64,000 bases of DNA from Plantactinospora sp. BC1 (GTDB taxonomy: Bacteria > Actinomycetota > Actinomycetes > Mycobacteriales > Micromonosporaceae): NCBI RefSeq assembly GCF_003030345.1, contig NZ_CP028158.1, positions 8,060,001 to 8,124,000 of the forward strand. The letters are read 5' to 3'. The notes beneath the pieces were generated by a model. That model was not told the origin of the DNA. It did no database searches and saw only the letters and a list, made by a program, of their open reading frames with translations. This document shows, one piece after another, positions 43,223 to 56,105 of the stretch. Each line of letters opens with the position of its first letter. Positions within the stretch are counted from its first letter, which is position 1. The translations under genes and the position numbers were made by a program.

Positions 43223-43822
43223 TCAGCGGGGCGGCGGTGTCCAGCCGGGGTCCCGGCCGGCGAAGCCCAACGCCCGGTCGAACGGCGGCGCGTCCGCCGG
43301 CACCGGCACCACCGGCCCGAACAGCCCCTCGCGGCCGGCGGCCTGCTCGGGGCGGGCCGACTCGGCGGTGAACTCCAGCACCGCCTCGGTGCTGGCCGGA
43401 TCGCAGTGGAACGGCTGGCCGGTCGCCTTGGCCAGATCCCAGCCGTGCAGCACCAGCTCGTCCAGCGCGACCATGCCCATCACCTCGGCCGGCATCGTCA
43501 CCCCGCCGGCCGTGGTCATCCCGGCCCAGGCCGCCGGCTGCCGCCAGGACTCGACCAGCTCGGTCAGCCTCGCCGGCAGGACGGTGCGCCACTGCGGATC
43601 GAGGTTGTCGGGACTGGCCGGCGGTGGCGGCGCGGAGGCGCCGGGGCCGTCCCCGCCGGACTTCCGCGCCGCCCAGGTGAAGGCGAGCGAGAGACCCATC
43701 AGGTGGTCCAACAGGGCGGCCACCGAGGTGTCGGTGCTCGGCGTCGGATCGGTCAACTGGTCGTCGGTCACGCCGCCGACCAGGCGGATCACCTCCTGTG
43801 CGGCAGGACCCAGGTCGAGCAT
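43223..43822 (-). CDS. TIGR03086-type DinB/mycothiol-dependent metal-binding protein
   Basis: 199 aa. It starts MLDLGPAAQEVIRLVGGVTD and carries the metal-ligand pattern of maleylpyruvate-isomerase-like DinB proteins: LLDHLMGLS (His near 40) and ALDELVLHGWDLAKATGQPF (Glu/His near 135). Family members bind a divalent metal and may use mycothiol. The start at 43822 has GGGAG at 6 nt. Substrate unknown. Upstream, 43859-44056 holds only GGTTCGAGG-like short repeats. Confidence 0.83.
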   Translation of the reverse strand: MLDLGPAAQEVIRLVGGVTDDQLTDPTPSTDTSVAALLDHLMGLSLAFTWAARKSGGDGPGASAPPPPASPDNLDPQWRTVLPARLTELVESWRQPAAWAGMTTAGGVTMPAEVMGMVALDELVLHGWDLAKATGQPFHCDPASTEAVLEFTAESARPEQAAGREGLFGPVVPVPADAPPFDRALGFAGRDPGWTPPPR

Positions 43823-44056
43823 CCGCGTCTCCCTTCGACGACTGGTGTGCGTGGGCACGTCGGGCTCGACCCGTCGACCGACGGGACGTGCCGCAGCGGC
43901 GTGCCGGCGGGTACGTCACGGACCGGCCGAACCGGCCCGCGTCCGACGGGTCGGTTCGAGGTCGGTTCGAGGCCGGACCGAGGCCGGACCGACCGTCCGG
44001 GAGACTACCCACCGGCACCGACAGTCCGGGCCGGAAACCGGCCGACGGGTGCGCGG

Positions 44057-44659
44057 TCAGCCGATCCGGAGCACCAGGTCGCGGAGCCAGACCGACCAGC
44101 GTGGACTGTCGTGCACCCGCTCCGGGACGAGGTAGCGCTCGTGGTCCGCCCGGCGGATCACCTCGTCGCGTACCGGCAGCAGCGTGATCTCGACGCTGAA
44201 CGGGCGTACCGACCGGCCCAGCGACCGTTCGACCTGGCGTACCAGACCGGTGGTGGCCGAGTTACCCGGAGCCGGCCGGGTGAGGGAATCCCCCTGCCGG
44301 GCGAGGTGCCAGTCCCGGGCCTCCGGCCAGCGTTCCGCGACCACCCGGCGCAGCGCCGGCCAGGGTGCCAGGCCGAGCGGATCCGGAGTGTCGTCGGCGG
44401 GCTCCAGGCCGGCGCGCGGACGGGGACGCCGTCCGGCCGGGTCGACCAGCGAGAGCCACCAGCCGAGCCACTCGGCGCCGGGCACGGTGCCGAGCGGCCG
44501 GGTCGGCGCCGGAAGTTCGTCGAGGTCCAGCGGGCCGGGTACCAGCCGGTGCGCCGGCACCTCGATGCACTCGCTCGCCCGGATCCACAGTGCGCAGTCG
44601 ACCAGATGGTCCCACCTGCGGATGCCGATCCGCCAGGAGAGCGGGCCTCGCGGTTCCAC
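44057..44659 (-). CDS. Hypothetical protein
   Basis: 200 aa. The GTG at 44659 is preferred over the ATG at 44716 because GGGGAGGAG ends 6 nt before it, while the ATG has no ribosome binding site. The protein is Trp/Pro/Arg-rich (RIGIRRWDHLVDCALWIRAS, GAEWLGWWLSLVDPAGRR, SVEITLLPVRDEVIRRADHE) with no signal peptide or membrane helix. I do not recognise a family. The C-terminal part looks like a compact alpha/beta domain. It is not obviously linked to its neighbours. Confidence 0.7.
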   Translation of the reverse strand: MEPRGPLSWRIGIRRWDHLVDCALWIRASECIEVPAHRLVPGPLDLDELPAPTRPLGTVPGAEWLGWWLSLVDPAGRRPRPRAGLEPADDTPDPLGLAPWPALRRVVAERWPEARDWHLARQGDSLTRPAPGNSATTGLVRQVERSLGRSVRPFSVEITLLPVRDEVIRRADHERYLVPERVHDSPRWSVWLRDLVLRIG

Positions 44660-44764
44660 CGGCGTCTCCTCCCCTAGGCCCCCACTGACCAGGGTAATGA
44701 GCCGAACGGAGGACATGCGGAGACAAAAGGGTGGATAGCTGGCTAACCGATCGGGCGATGTCGG

Positions 44765-48412
<3,648 letters not shown>

Positions 48413-48418
48413 TGGCCA

Positions 48419-48522
48419 CCTCCGTCGTGGAACGGAGGCGCCCTTGGAAAGATCGAATCCTCGGGTCGAGCGTGGCGGGCATCTCTGCCCGTTGCAGCGC
48501 CTCTCGACCCGAGGATCGAGAA
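48419..48522 (-). promoter_or_regulatory. SAH (S-adenosylhomocysteine) riboswitch controlling metH
   Basis: In the metH leader the RNA forms a long P1 stem (CTCGGGTCGAG with CTCGACCCGAG), an inner hairpin CGGGCA/TGCCCG, the conserved core GGCGCTGCAAC and a downstream GGGCGCC that pairs with GGCGC as the pseudoknot. This is the SAH riboswitch layout. The pseudoknot strand runs into CCTCCGT, which can instead pair with ACGGAGG (stem 48419-48425 / 48432-48438) and hide the Shine-Dalgarno GGAGG. Ligand binding would then free the ribosome binding site: an ON switch, as known for this class on metH and ahcY. Confidence 0.87.
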
Positions 48523-48652
48523 TACCGGAAAGGGCTCGGCGGGACCGAAACCTTCGCGCAGTGTGGGATGGCGCTCAGCACCCGCCCGGGTCTTGACCTG
48601 AAGCGCGGTTCAACTCGCAGGCTTGGTCCTTCCGATCGGGAGGAGTCCGGCG

Positions 48653-49102
48653 TTGACGATCGATCCGAGGGCGCATCTCCGGCTGGCCCGACCGACCCGG
48701 GATCCCGCCGCGATCGAACGCTTCTATGTCGCCGGGCTCGGCCTGGAGGTGCTCTACCGGGCCACCGGCGACGCTCCGGGGGAGCACGACCTGGTGATGC
48801 TGGGCTGGCCCGGGGCGGGGTGGCACCTGGAGATCGTCAGCGGCCCGCACCTCGCCGCCGAGCCGGCGCCGAGCACCGAGGACCTGCTGGTGCTCTATCT
48901 CTCCGGACCGCTCGACGAGGCCCTGCTCGCCCGTCTCGCCTCGGCCGGCGGCCGCCGCGTCTCCCAGGGCCCGTACTGGGACCGCTGGGCCGTCACCTTC
49001 GCCGACCCCGACGGCTACCGCCTCGTACTCTGCGTCCGCTCCTGGGGGGCGGGGGTCACCTCCGGGACGTCTCGGGTCGGGCGGGCCACCACCTTCCTCT
49101 GA
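48653..49102 (+). CDS. VOC-superfamily (glyoxalase-like) protein
   Basis: 149 aa. It has the VOC fold: HLRLARPTRDPAAIERFYVA, GLGLEVLYRATGD, HDLVMLGWPGAGWHLEIV, then WAVTFADPDGYRLVLC with the C-terminal metal-type residues. The best start is a TTG at 48653 (L-T-I-D-P) after GGGAGGAG; another TTG at 48623 lacks one. Substrate unknown. The gene is convergent with the ECF42 gene, 7 bp apart. Confidence 0.8.
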   Translation: MTIDPRAHLRLARPTRDPAAIERFYVAGLGLEVLYRATGDAPGEHDLVMLGWPGAGWHLEIVSGPHLAAEPAPSTEDLLVLYLSGPLDEALLARLASAGGRRVSQGPYWDRWAVTFADPDGYRLVLCVRSWGAGVTSGTSRVGRATTFL

Positions 49103-49109
49103 GACAGCG

Positions 49110-50360
<1,251 letters not shown>

Positions 50361-50406
50361 GCTGGCGACGCCCTGTCGATCCCGGTGCCCTACGGTCCCC
50401 GGCGTC

Positions 50407-50826
50407 CTACAGGTCCTCGATGCCCTCGGCGATCGGCCGGATGTCGACGTACCAGTCGGTGGTCAGGGTCGCGTTCTCCGGATGCGGGGTCCGGGCCAGC
50501 TTCGCCGCGATCTCGGTCGCCCGGTCGAAGCTGTCGCACTCCACGATCGTGTAGCCGGCCAGCACCTCCTGGGTCTCCGGGTACGGTCCGTCGGTCACCA
50601 CCGGCACGCCGTCGGAGAGCTGGATCCGTCGGGCGTGCACCGGCGCGGTCAGCCCCCGGGCGTCGACGAACTCGCCCGACTCCACCAGGTCGTCGTTCCA
50701 GGCCGCCATGAACTCGTGCAGCGCCGCCATCTCCTCCGGCGACCAGGCCGGCGAGTCGTCGCCGCCCTTGCCGGCCATCGCGTCGTAGTCGCGCTGGGAC
50801 CCGCTCATCATGATCATGTATTTCAC
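50407..50826 (-). CDS. DGPF/YciI-family protein, ECF42 partner
   Basis: 139 aa. It starts KYMIMMSGSQRDYDAM and contains the DGPF-type motif TDGPYPETQEVLAGYTIVEC that names the family. YciI-like proteins have a ferredoxin-like fold with unclear chemistry. GGGAG precedes the GTG. It is first in the operon with the ECF42 gene, and a matching promoter lies upstream. Confidence 0.9.
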   Translation of the reverse strand: MKYMIMMSGSQRDYDAMAGKGGDDSPAWSPEEMAALHEFMAAWNDDLVESGEFVDARGLTAPVHARRIQLSDGVPVVTDGPYPETQEVLAGYTIVECDSFDRATEIAAKLARTPHPENATLTTDWYVDIRPIAEGIEDL

Positions 50827-50873
50827 GGTGACTCCCTCTCCGGTCGGCACCGCCTCCGGTGCCGCTCGCTGGA

Positions 50874-50903
50874 GACGTCGAGGCCGGCGGACGCTTCCGG
50901 ACA
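50874..50903 (-). promoter_or_regulatory. Candidate ECF42-dependent promoter
   Basis: On the minus strand TGTCCG is followed after 17 nt by CGACGTC. The published ECF42 promoter in Streptomyces venezuelae has TGTCGA at -35 and CGA/TC at -10. It lies 48 bp before the DGPF start, so the sigma factor may control its own operon. Confidence 0.45.
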
Positions 50904-50948
50904 TCCATCCGCCCCAGCATGCCGCAGAACGGGATGCTCCTATGGAAG

Positions 50949-51051
50949 TCAAGGGGTGTTGAGGGCGGTGAAGTCGGCGAGGAGGGCGGTGTGGACCTCG
51001 CGGACGATGTAGCGCTTGAGGCAGCGCATGATCTCTTTCTTGCTGAGTCCT
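50949..51051 (-). pseudogene. Transposase C-terminal fragment
   Basis: The frame ending at 50949 reads [20 protein letters not shown] then [13 protein letters not shown], which resembles the C-terminal tail of IS110-like transposases (KxEIIRCLKRYxAREI). Only about 33 residues remain; upstream the similarity stops abruptly at about 51050, where sigma-factor sequence starts on the other strand. No terminal repeats are seen. Confidence 0.6.
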
Positions 51052-51185
51052 TGTTTGGCCGCTTCTACGGCAACCTCACCCAATCCCAAATCGCCGAACA
51101 AATCGGCGTCTCCCAAATGCACATCAGCCGCCTCCTCACCCGCGCCCTCACCAAACTCCGCGGCCAACTCGCCGACACGTACTGA
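51049..51185 (+). pseudogene. SigB/SigF-type sigma factor fragment (region 4 only)
   Basis: The frame reads [40 protein letters not shown] and stops. This is the region 4 end of SigB/F/G-type sigma factors (normally [20 protein letters not shown]). The rest of the gene (about 200 codons) is absent, cut at the junction with the transposase remnant. Confidence 0.75.
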
Positions 51186-51203
51186 GAAGTAAGCGCAGGC
51201 ACA

Positions 51204-51263
51204 CCTCCGCCCTACCCGACGGCCCGAGCGAGCGACCGCGCCGGCCACCGGGTAGGGCGGAGG
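51204..51263. terminator. Long-arm inverted repeat after the sigma fragment
   Basis: CCTCCGCCCTACCCG (51204-51218) and CGGGTAGGGCGGAGG (51249-51263) are a perfect 15-bp inverted repeat around a 30-nt loop, 8 bp from the stop of the VOC gene. Probably a terminator for the convergent units. Confidence 0.6.
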
Positions 51264-51270
51264 CGTCTGT

Positions 51271-51702
51271 TCAGTCGAACTCGGCGGCGGAGTACTCCCG
51301 AGGCTCGACCAGTACCATCCAGTTGCCCGAGTTGTCCCGAGCGACCGCCTCGACGCCGTACGGGCGCTCCTCCGGGGTGTGGATGAACTCGACACCCCTG
51401 GCCCGAAGCTCGTCGTACGTCCTGCGGCAGTCGTCCACGTGCAGGCCGAGCCCGAACATCCCACCGGAGTCCATCTCCCGGTTGATCGCGCTCACCATCT
51501 CCGGCGAGTACGGCGGACCCGGCAGGGTCAGGTGCACCTGTAGCTCAGGCTGCTTGGGGTGTTTGACGGTGCACCAGCGGTAGGAGCCGTCCGCGAGGGT
51601 GATGTCGGTGTGCTCCTCGAAGCCGAGCACGTCGAGGTAGAACGCCTTCGACGCGTCGATATCCTTCACGAACACGCTGGCGATCGAGATGTTAGTGATC
51701 AT
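51271..51702 (-). CDS. VOC-family (glyoxalase/bleomycin-resistance-like) protein
   Basis: 143 aa. NISIASVFVKDIDASKAFYL, DVLGFEEHTDITLADG, and NSGNWMVLVEP are typical of the family; GLGLHVDDCRRTYDELRARG gives the second beta-alpha repeat. The function is probably small-molecule modification or detoxification, substrate unknown. It follows an AraC-type regulator by 9 bp, forming a two-gene unit. Confidence 0.87.
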   Translation of the reverse strand: MITNISIASVFVKDIDASKAFYLDVLGFEEHTDITLADGSYRWCTVKHPKQPELQVHLTLPGPPYSPEMVSAINREMDSGGMFGLGLHVDDCRRTYDELRARGVEFIHTPEERPYGVEAVARDNSGNWMVLVEPREYSAAEFD

Positions 51703-51711
51703 GCGACCAGG

Positions 51712-52170
51712 CTAGGAGGGGTCGGCGGACCCCGGCTTCTCCCCGGTTGCGGAGCCGCGCCGCTCGGCGAGTCCCCACATGAACACGAAGCAGCCGGGGA
51801 TCCGGGGAGCACCGCTCGCGGCCCAGCGGCGCTGGAACTCGCTCGGCGTCTCGCCGACCAGCTCCCGGAACCGGCTGCTGAACGAGCCCAGGCTGGTGAA
51901 CCCGACCGCGTGGCAGACCTCGGTGACGGTGAGGTTGGTGGCCCGGAGCAGATCCTGGGCCCGCTCCACCCGCCGTCGGCTCAGGTGCACCGCCGGGGAG
52001 ACCCCGTACGTCGCCGTGAAGAGGCGCTGGAAGTGGTATTTGCTGATCCCGGCCACCGCCGCGAGGGTGCCGAGGTCCAGCGGCTCGGCGTAGTGCAGGT
52101 CCGCGTAGTCGCGCGCCCGGCGCAGATGCACCAGCAGGTCTCCGGGGGCCCGGCGCGGCGGCACGCTCAC
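51712..52170 (-). CDS. AraC-family regulator
   Basis: 152 aa, essentially only the DNA-binding domain. HTH 1 is LDLGTLAAVAGISKYHFQRL, and HTH 2 is TVTEVCHAVGFTSLGSFSSR with the AraC signature continuing FRELVGETPSEFQRRW. A short tail follows. It precedes a VOC gene with a 9-bp gap, a common pairing, and probably controls it. No ligand domain is present. Confidence 0.9.
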   Translation of the reverse strand: MSVPPRRAPGDLLVHLRRARDYADLHYAEPLDLGTLAAVAGISKYHFQRLFTATYGVSPAVHLSRRRVERAQDLLRATNLTVTEVCHAVGFTSLGSFSSRFRELVGETPSEFQRRWAASGAPRIPGCFVFMWGLAERRGSATGEKPGSADPS

Positions 52171-52540
52171 GGCGGCCCAGTCTAGGGCATCGAGTCACCG
52201 ATCGAGACGAACAGCAGGAGAATCGACCCCCGCGCGTCGAATGGGCACGGTGTCCATTGCGCCCCCGGTCGAGACGCTCTTTCTTTGCTCTCTCGATTTA
52301 CCGATTCCAGTCACCGATCGCTGTCCCGCGTCATTGTCGACGGATCGCGCAGTCTCGACGAATCCGCAGCTCGTCAGCGGTATGTGCACGGTTTTCCCCC
52401 ACCATTTTGTGGCCTGGGTCACAGCAATTCGAAAAGGCGTTTTTCCTCGACGGAACCCCGGGTACGGCCTGCCGCTAACGACGAAATGACGACGACCGAA
52501 TGGCCGGCGTGCCATTGGTACACCGAAGGGGATGACGAGA
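52171..52540. other. Promoter region of the gas vesicle operon, no gene
   Basis: No convincing gene. The stretch 52250-52480 is markedly more AT-rich than its surroundings. GTTT at 52439 and GGGTAC at 52460-52465 resemble a SigB-type promoter, but the spacer is 17 nt rather than 14-16, so this is weak. GAAGGGG precedes the first gene. Confidence 0.4.
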
Positions 52541-53383
52541 ATGAACAGAGCGACACAGATCGCCTTGGGGGCCGGCGTCGGCTATCTGGTCGGGCGGCAC
52601 CGGAAGCTGGGTCTGGTCGCGGTGCTGGGCGGCGCGGTGGTGGCCGGACGGCTCAGCGGCGATCGCGGGCTGCTGCACCGCGGGGCGAAACTGCTCGGCG
52701 GCTCCTCCGAGCTGGGCCGGATCGCCGAGCTGGGCGCCCCGCTGGTGGCGGCGACCCGAGCCGCGGCGACCAGCGCGGTCACCCGACGCATCGACTCGGT
52801 CAGCGCCGGGCTGCGCGAGCGCACCCATCCGGAGCGGGCAACCGGCCAGGGACGACCGGACGAGGCGGACCAGGCGGACGGGGTGAACCAGGCCGACGAA
52901 GCGGACCAGGCCGACGAAGTGGCGAAGCCGGTCAAGCGGTCCCGCCGGAAGCTGTCGGACATCCGGCCGACGGCCCGCCGGGGTCCCCGGAGTCGCCGGC
53001 CGGCGGACGACGAGGACGACGACCTCGACGAGTTCGGGGAGGACGAGTTCGCCGACGACGAGTTCGCCGGCAACGAGTTCGCCGACGAAGGCCCGGAGCC
53101 CGGTGCCGACCTCCGGGACGACGGCATCGACGGTCCCGACGCCGATGAGGACGAATCCGACGACGACGTCGACGATCGCGACGCAGACGACCGACACCTG
53201 GACGACCGCGACGCGGACGACGACATGGACGACGACCGCGACGCAGACGACCGGGCTTCGGAGCGGGCCTCGGCCGGGCGGGCAAGCACCCGGAGGCGTC
53301 CCACGGCAACGTCCGGGCAGCAGCAGCCGGCCCGGCGGCGAGCCTCGACCGACGCCGCCCCGGTGCGCCGGAGGACCCGATGA
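52541..53383 (+). CDS. Gas vesicle operon leader protein, glycine-zipper plus acidic tail
   Basis: 280 aa. The ATG at 52541 is 9 nt from AAGGGG and is preferred to an ATG 9 bp earlier. Residues 1-45 form a hydrophobic Gly-rich segment (QIALGAGVGYLVGRHRKLGL, VAVLGGAVVAGRL). The rest is disordered, with Asp/Glu tracts such as DEFGEDEFADDEFAGNEF and DDRDADDR repeats, and an Arg-rich end. Similar leader proteins occur in actinobacterial gas vesicle clusters, sometimes misnamed DNA primase. Function unknown; membrane or vesicle attachment is inference. Its stop overlaps the next start. Confidence 0.75.
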   Translation: MNRATQIALGAGVGYLVGRHRKLGLVAVLGGAVVAGRLSGDRGLLHRGAKLLGGSSELGRIAELGAPLVAATRAAATSAVTRRIDSVSAGLRERTHPERATGQGRPDEADQADGVNQADEADQADEVAKPVKRSRRKLSDIRPTARRGPRSRRPADDEDDDLDEFGEDEFADDEFAGNEFADEGPEPGADLRDDGIDGPDADEDESDDDVDDRDADDRHLDDRDADDDMDDDRDADDRASERASAGRASTRRRPTATSGQQQPARRRASTDAAPVRRRTR

Positions 53384-54648
53384 GCCCGGCTGACAGTGCG
53401 GCGAAGGCTCGTCCCACCGGCGGCCGGGCGGCCCGCTCGACCGAATCGGCTGAGTCGACGGCCTCGAAGGACTCGACGGGATCGACGGGATCGACGCCCT
53501 CGGCAGGACTGACCGAGGCGCTCCGGGGTCTGGCCGGCGCCGCTGGTGAACGCGTCGTCACGGCCGCGACCGGTCGGATCGGTGGTACCACCGAGCGGCT
53601 CGTCCGGTACGCCGAGCGCAGTGGGCCGACCGGGGCGGCCGCGAAGGCCGGCGCCGGACGGCTGGCCGAAGGTGCCTCCCCGGTGAAGGCGGGACTGGCC
53701 GCCGGAGTGGCCGCCGTCAAGGAGCGGGTACGGACCGCGCTGAGCCGGGGCGGCGGCGGGGCGAAGGAGAAGCTCAAGGTGACCAACATCGTCGAGTCGA
53801 TCGAGGTCGGCGTGCCCCGGCGGGTGGCGTACGACCAGTGGACCCGGTTCGAGGACTTTCCCCGGTTCATGAAGAAGGTCGAGCATGTCGAACGGACCTC
53901 GCCCGAGGAGCTGACCTGGAAGGCGCAGATCTTCTGGTCGCACCGCAGTTGGCGCTCCACCACCGTCGAGCAGGTCCCGGACGAGCGGATCGTGTGGCGG
54001 TCCACCGGCGACAAGGGCTCGGTCGACGGGACGGTGACCTTCCACGAGGTCACCCCCGACCTGACCCGGATCCTGCTGGTGCTCGAGTACCACCCGCAGG
54101 GGCTCTTCGAGCGGACCGGCAATCTCTGGCGGGCCCAGGGCCGTCGGGTACGCCTCGAACTCAAGCACTTCGTCCGGCACGTGATGACCGAGACGATCCT
54201 GCATCAGGACGAGGTGGAGGGCTGGCGCGGCGAGATCCGCGACGGGCAGGTCGTCCGCGACGGCGACCCGGCCGAACCGTCGAACGACGACGACGCCCCG
54301 CGCCGCCGTGGCGCGACGCGGCCATCCCGAGCCGACGGCCGGCCCGGAGCCGACAGCCCGTCCGGAGCCGACAGCCCGTCCAGAGCCGACAGCCCGTCCG
54401 GAGCCGCCAACCCGTCCGGAGCCGACAGCCCGTCCAGAGCCGACAGCCCGTCCGGAGCCGACAGCCGGGGTGCAGCCAGCAACCGATCCCGGACCAGCCG
54501 CGAGGGCCGAGCGAGCGGCCGGGGTGAGGGCGAGCGCACCGGGCGTGGTACCGGCGCCGGAGGCAGCAGTGGTGGCCGCAGCACGGAGCGGGCCGGGGGC
54601 GAGGCCGAACAGGCCGGCCGGAGCAGCCGTGGAGGACGAGGGCGATGA
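53380..54648 (+). CDS. GvpY-like SRPBCC protein with repeat tail
   Basis: 422 aa. Ser/Thr/Ala-rich N-terminal half (residues 1-130), then an SRPBCC ligand-binding fold ([59 protein letters not shown]; about 135-285). The tail holds about seven 6-residue repeats ([12 protein letters not shown]) and an Arg/Gly-rich end. SRPBCC proteins named GvpY are part of Streptomyces gas vesicle clusters. Coupled by ATGA overlaps to both neighbours. Specific role unknown. Confidence 0.78.
   Translation: MSPADSAAKARPTGGRAARSTESAESTASKDSTGSTGSTPSAGLTEALRGLAGAAGERVVTAATGRIGGTTERLVRYAERSGPTGAAAKAGAGRLAEGASPVKAGLAAGVAAVKERVRTALSRGGGGAKEKLKVTNIVESIEVGVPRRVAYDQWTRFEDFPRFMKKVEHVERTSPEELTWKAQIFWSHRSWRSTTVEQVPDERIVWRSTGDKGSVDGTVTFHEVTPDLTRILLVLEYHPQGLFERTGNLWRAQGRRVRLELKHFVRHVMTETILHQDEVEGWRGEIRDGQVVRDGDPAEPSNDDDAPRRRGATRPSRADGRPGADSPSGADSPSRADSPSGAANPSGADSPSRADSPSGADSRGAASNRSRTSREGRASGRGEGERTGRGTGAGGSSGGRSTERAGGEAEQAGRSSRGGRGR
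54349..54470 (+). repeat. 18-bp coding repeat, about seven copies
   Basis: GCCGACAGCCCGTCCGGA, encoding ADSPSG, repeats in frame from 54349 every 18 bp with G/A (Gly/Arg) alternation; the last copy is partial. It lies in the disordered tail of the GvpY-like protein. Confidence 0.93.
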
Positions 54649-55061
54649 CGGACATCGTGCGACGGACCGACGCCGGCGGGGGCGGCGGAGGCGGAGGCGG
54701 CTCGGACCTGGCCGAGGTGGTCGGGATGATCCTGGACAAGGGTGTGGTCATCGACGCCCACCTGGCGGTCAGCCTGGTCGGCATCCGGCTGCTGACCGTC
54801 GACGCCCGGGTCGTGGTGGCCAGCGTCGACACGTACCTGCGGTTCGCCGAGGCGACGAACCGGCTCGACCTCTCGGCCACCCGGGACAAGGGCCTGCCGG
54901 ACCTGGTCTCCGGCCCGAAGGCCGGGCTGGTGGAGAAGGCCGGCGACGCCCTCGGCGAGATCGTCGGCAGCAGCGGCAGCGGCAGCGGCGACAGCAGCAG
55001 CAGCGGACGAGGCGGGGATCGTGACCGGGTTCCTCGCCGCCGTCGTCGGGAGGAGGACTGA
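54645..55061 (+). CDS. gvpA: Gas vesicle shell protein GvpA, extended
   Basis: 138 aa. The GvpA core runs from about residue 20 to 75 ([55 protein letters not shown]). This is the beta-hairpin/helix that polymerises into the gas vesicle wall. It carries nine consecutive Gly before the core and about 60 residues after it ending in a Gly/Ser-rich and then Arg-rich tail. Typical GvpA has about 70-145 aa, so the tail is within range, but the oligo-Gly N terminus is odd. Coupled translation from the previous gene (ATGA). Confidence 0.92.
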   Translation: MTDIVRRTDAGGGGGGGGGSDLAEVVGMILDKGVVIDAHLAVSLVGIRLLTVDARVVVASVDTYLRFAEATNRLDLSATRDKGLPDLVSGPKAGLVEKAGDALGEIVGSSGSGSGDSSSSGRGGDRDRVPRRRRREED

Positions 55062-55062
55062 G

Positions 55063-55845
55063 ATGACAGCTTCGTCCATCGTGGACATCGGCGCCGGGAC
55101 CGGACAGTTCCTCTACGGGGTGGTGCCGGCGGACGTCGAGGTGACCCCGCAGGCACGGGGCCTCGGCGACCCGCTCGGGCCGGTCACCACGATCCGGCAG
55201 GGCGACGTCGCGGCCCTGGTCAGCGAGACGCCCCTGGACGTACGACTGGGACGTCCCGAGGACCTGGTGGCCTACCGCGACCTACTGGACGGCGTCGCGG
55301 TGACCGCCGAGGTACCGGTACTGCCGGTGCGGTTCGGCACGGTGCTGCCGAGCGCGGCGGCGGTCACCGAGCTGTTGGGGCTGCGCCACGACGAGTACCG
55401 GGCAGCGCTGGCCGAACTGGACGGCCGGGTCGAGTACGTCGTCCGGGCCCGGTACGTCGAGCGGACGCTGCTGGCCGGCGTACTGGCCGACGAGCCGGAG
55501 GCCGCCGACCTGCGCGACCGGCTGCGTGGCCGGCCGGCGGACGCCGATGTCGACCTGCGGATCCGGCTCGGTGAGATCGTCGCCCGGGCGGTGGAGGCAC
55601 GCCGGGCGGCGGACACCGAGCGGCTGGCCGAGGCGCTCACCCCGTACTGCCTGGCCGAGGCGCCGCTGCCGCCGCAGCACGAGCAGGACGCCGCCCGGGT
55701 CGCGTTCCTGCTGGAGCGACGACGCGGCGCGGACTTCACGGACGCGGTGCGGGACCTCGCCGAGGCGTGGCGGGACTGGGCCACGGTCCGAACGATCGGC
55801 CCGACCGCGCCCTGGGACTTCGTCCCCTCCGGCCCGGGGCGGTGA
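55063..55845 (+). CDS. gvpF: Gas vesicle protein GvpF/GvpL family (first copy)
   Basis: 260 aa. GGGAGGAGG precedes the ATG, which lies 1 bp after the gvpA stop. The family pattern is QFLYGVVPADVEV, VAALVSETPLDVRLGRPEDL, VPVLPVRFGTVLPSAAAVTE and WATVRTIGPTAPWDFVP. GvpF/L proteins are accessory or minor wall components that bind GvpA during nucleation. Confidence 0.93.
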   Translation: MTASSIVDIGAGTGQFLYGVVPADVEVTPQARGLGDPLGPVTTIRQGDVAALVSETPLDVRLGRPEDLVAYRDLLDGVAVTAEVPVLPVRFGTVLPSAAAVTELLGLRHDEYRAALAELDGRVEYVVRARYVERTLLAGVLADEPEAADLRDRLRGRPADADVDLRIRLGEIVARAVEARRAADTERLAEALTPYCLAEAPLPPQHEQDAARVAFLLERRRGADFTDAVRDLAEAWRDWATVRTIGPTAPWDFVPSGPGR

Positions 55846-55852
55846 CGGCGGG

Positions 55853-56104
55853 GTGTTCGGCATCCTGCTCGCCCTGCCGCTCGGCCCGGTACGCGGGCTG
55901 ACCGGGCTCGCCCGGCTGCTGCGCGACCAGGCCGAACGCGAACTCTACGACCCGGTCAACGTGCAGCGGGAACTGACCGCGCTGGCCGATGCGGCGGCGG
56001 CCGGCGAGATCTCCGAACCGGAACTCGCGCAGGCGCAGCAGCGGATCCTCGATCGCCTGATCGCCCGCTCCGACCCGCCGGACATCACACCTGAAGGGAG
56101 ATGA
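55853..56104 (+). CDS. gvpG: Gas vesicle protein GvpG
   Basis: 83 aa. FGILLALPLGPVRGLTGLAR then LYDPVNVQRELTALADAAAA, and a C-terminal helix ELAQAQQRILDRLIAR, match GvpG, an essential accessory factor. GTG start 7 bp after the gvpF stop. The gene is directly followed by gvpO. Confidence 0.88.
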   Translation: MFGILLALPLGPVRGLTGLARLLRDQAERELYDPVNVQRELTALADAAAAGEISEPELAQAQQRILDRLIARSDPPDITPEGR

Positions 56105-56105
56105 C

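Noticed and set aside
52195-52515. Minus-strand frame of 106 codons before the gas vesicle operon
   Set aside because: No domain, no ribosome binding site, unusual residue use, and it covers the expected promoter region.
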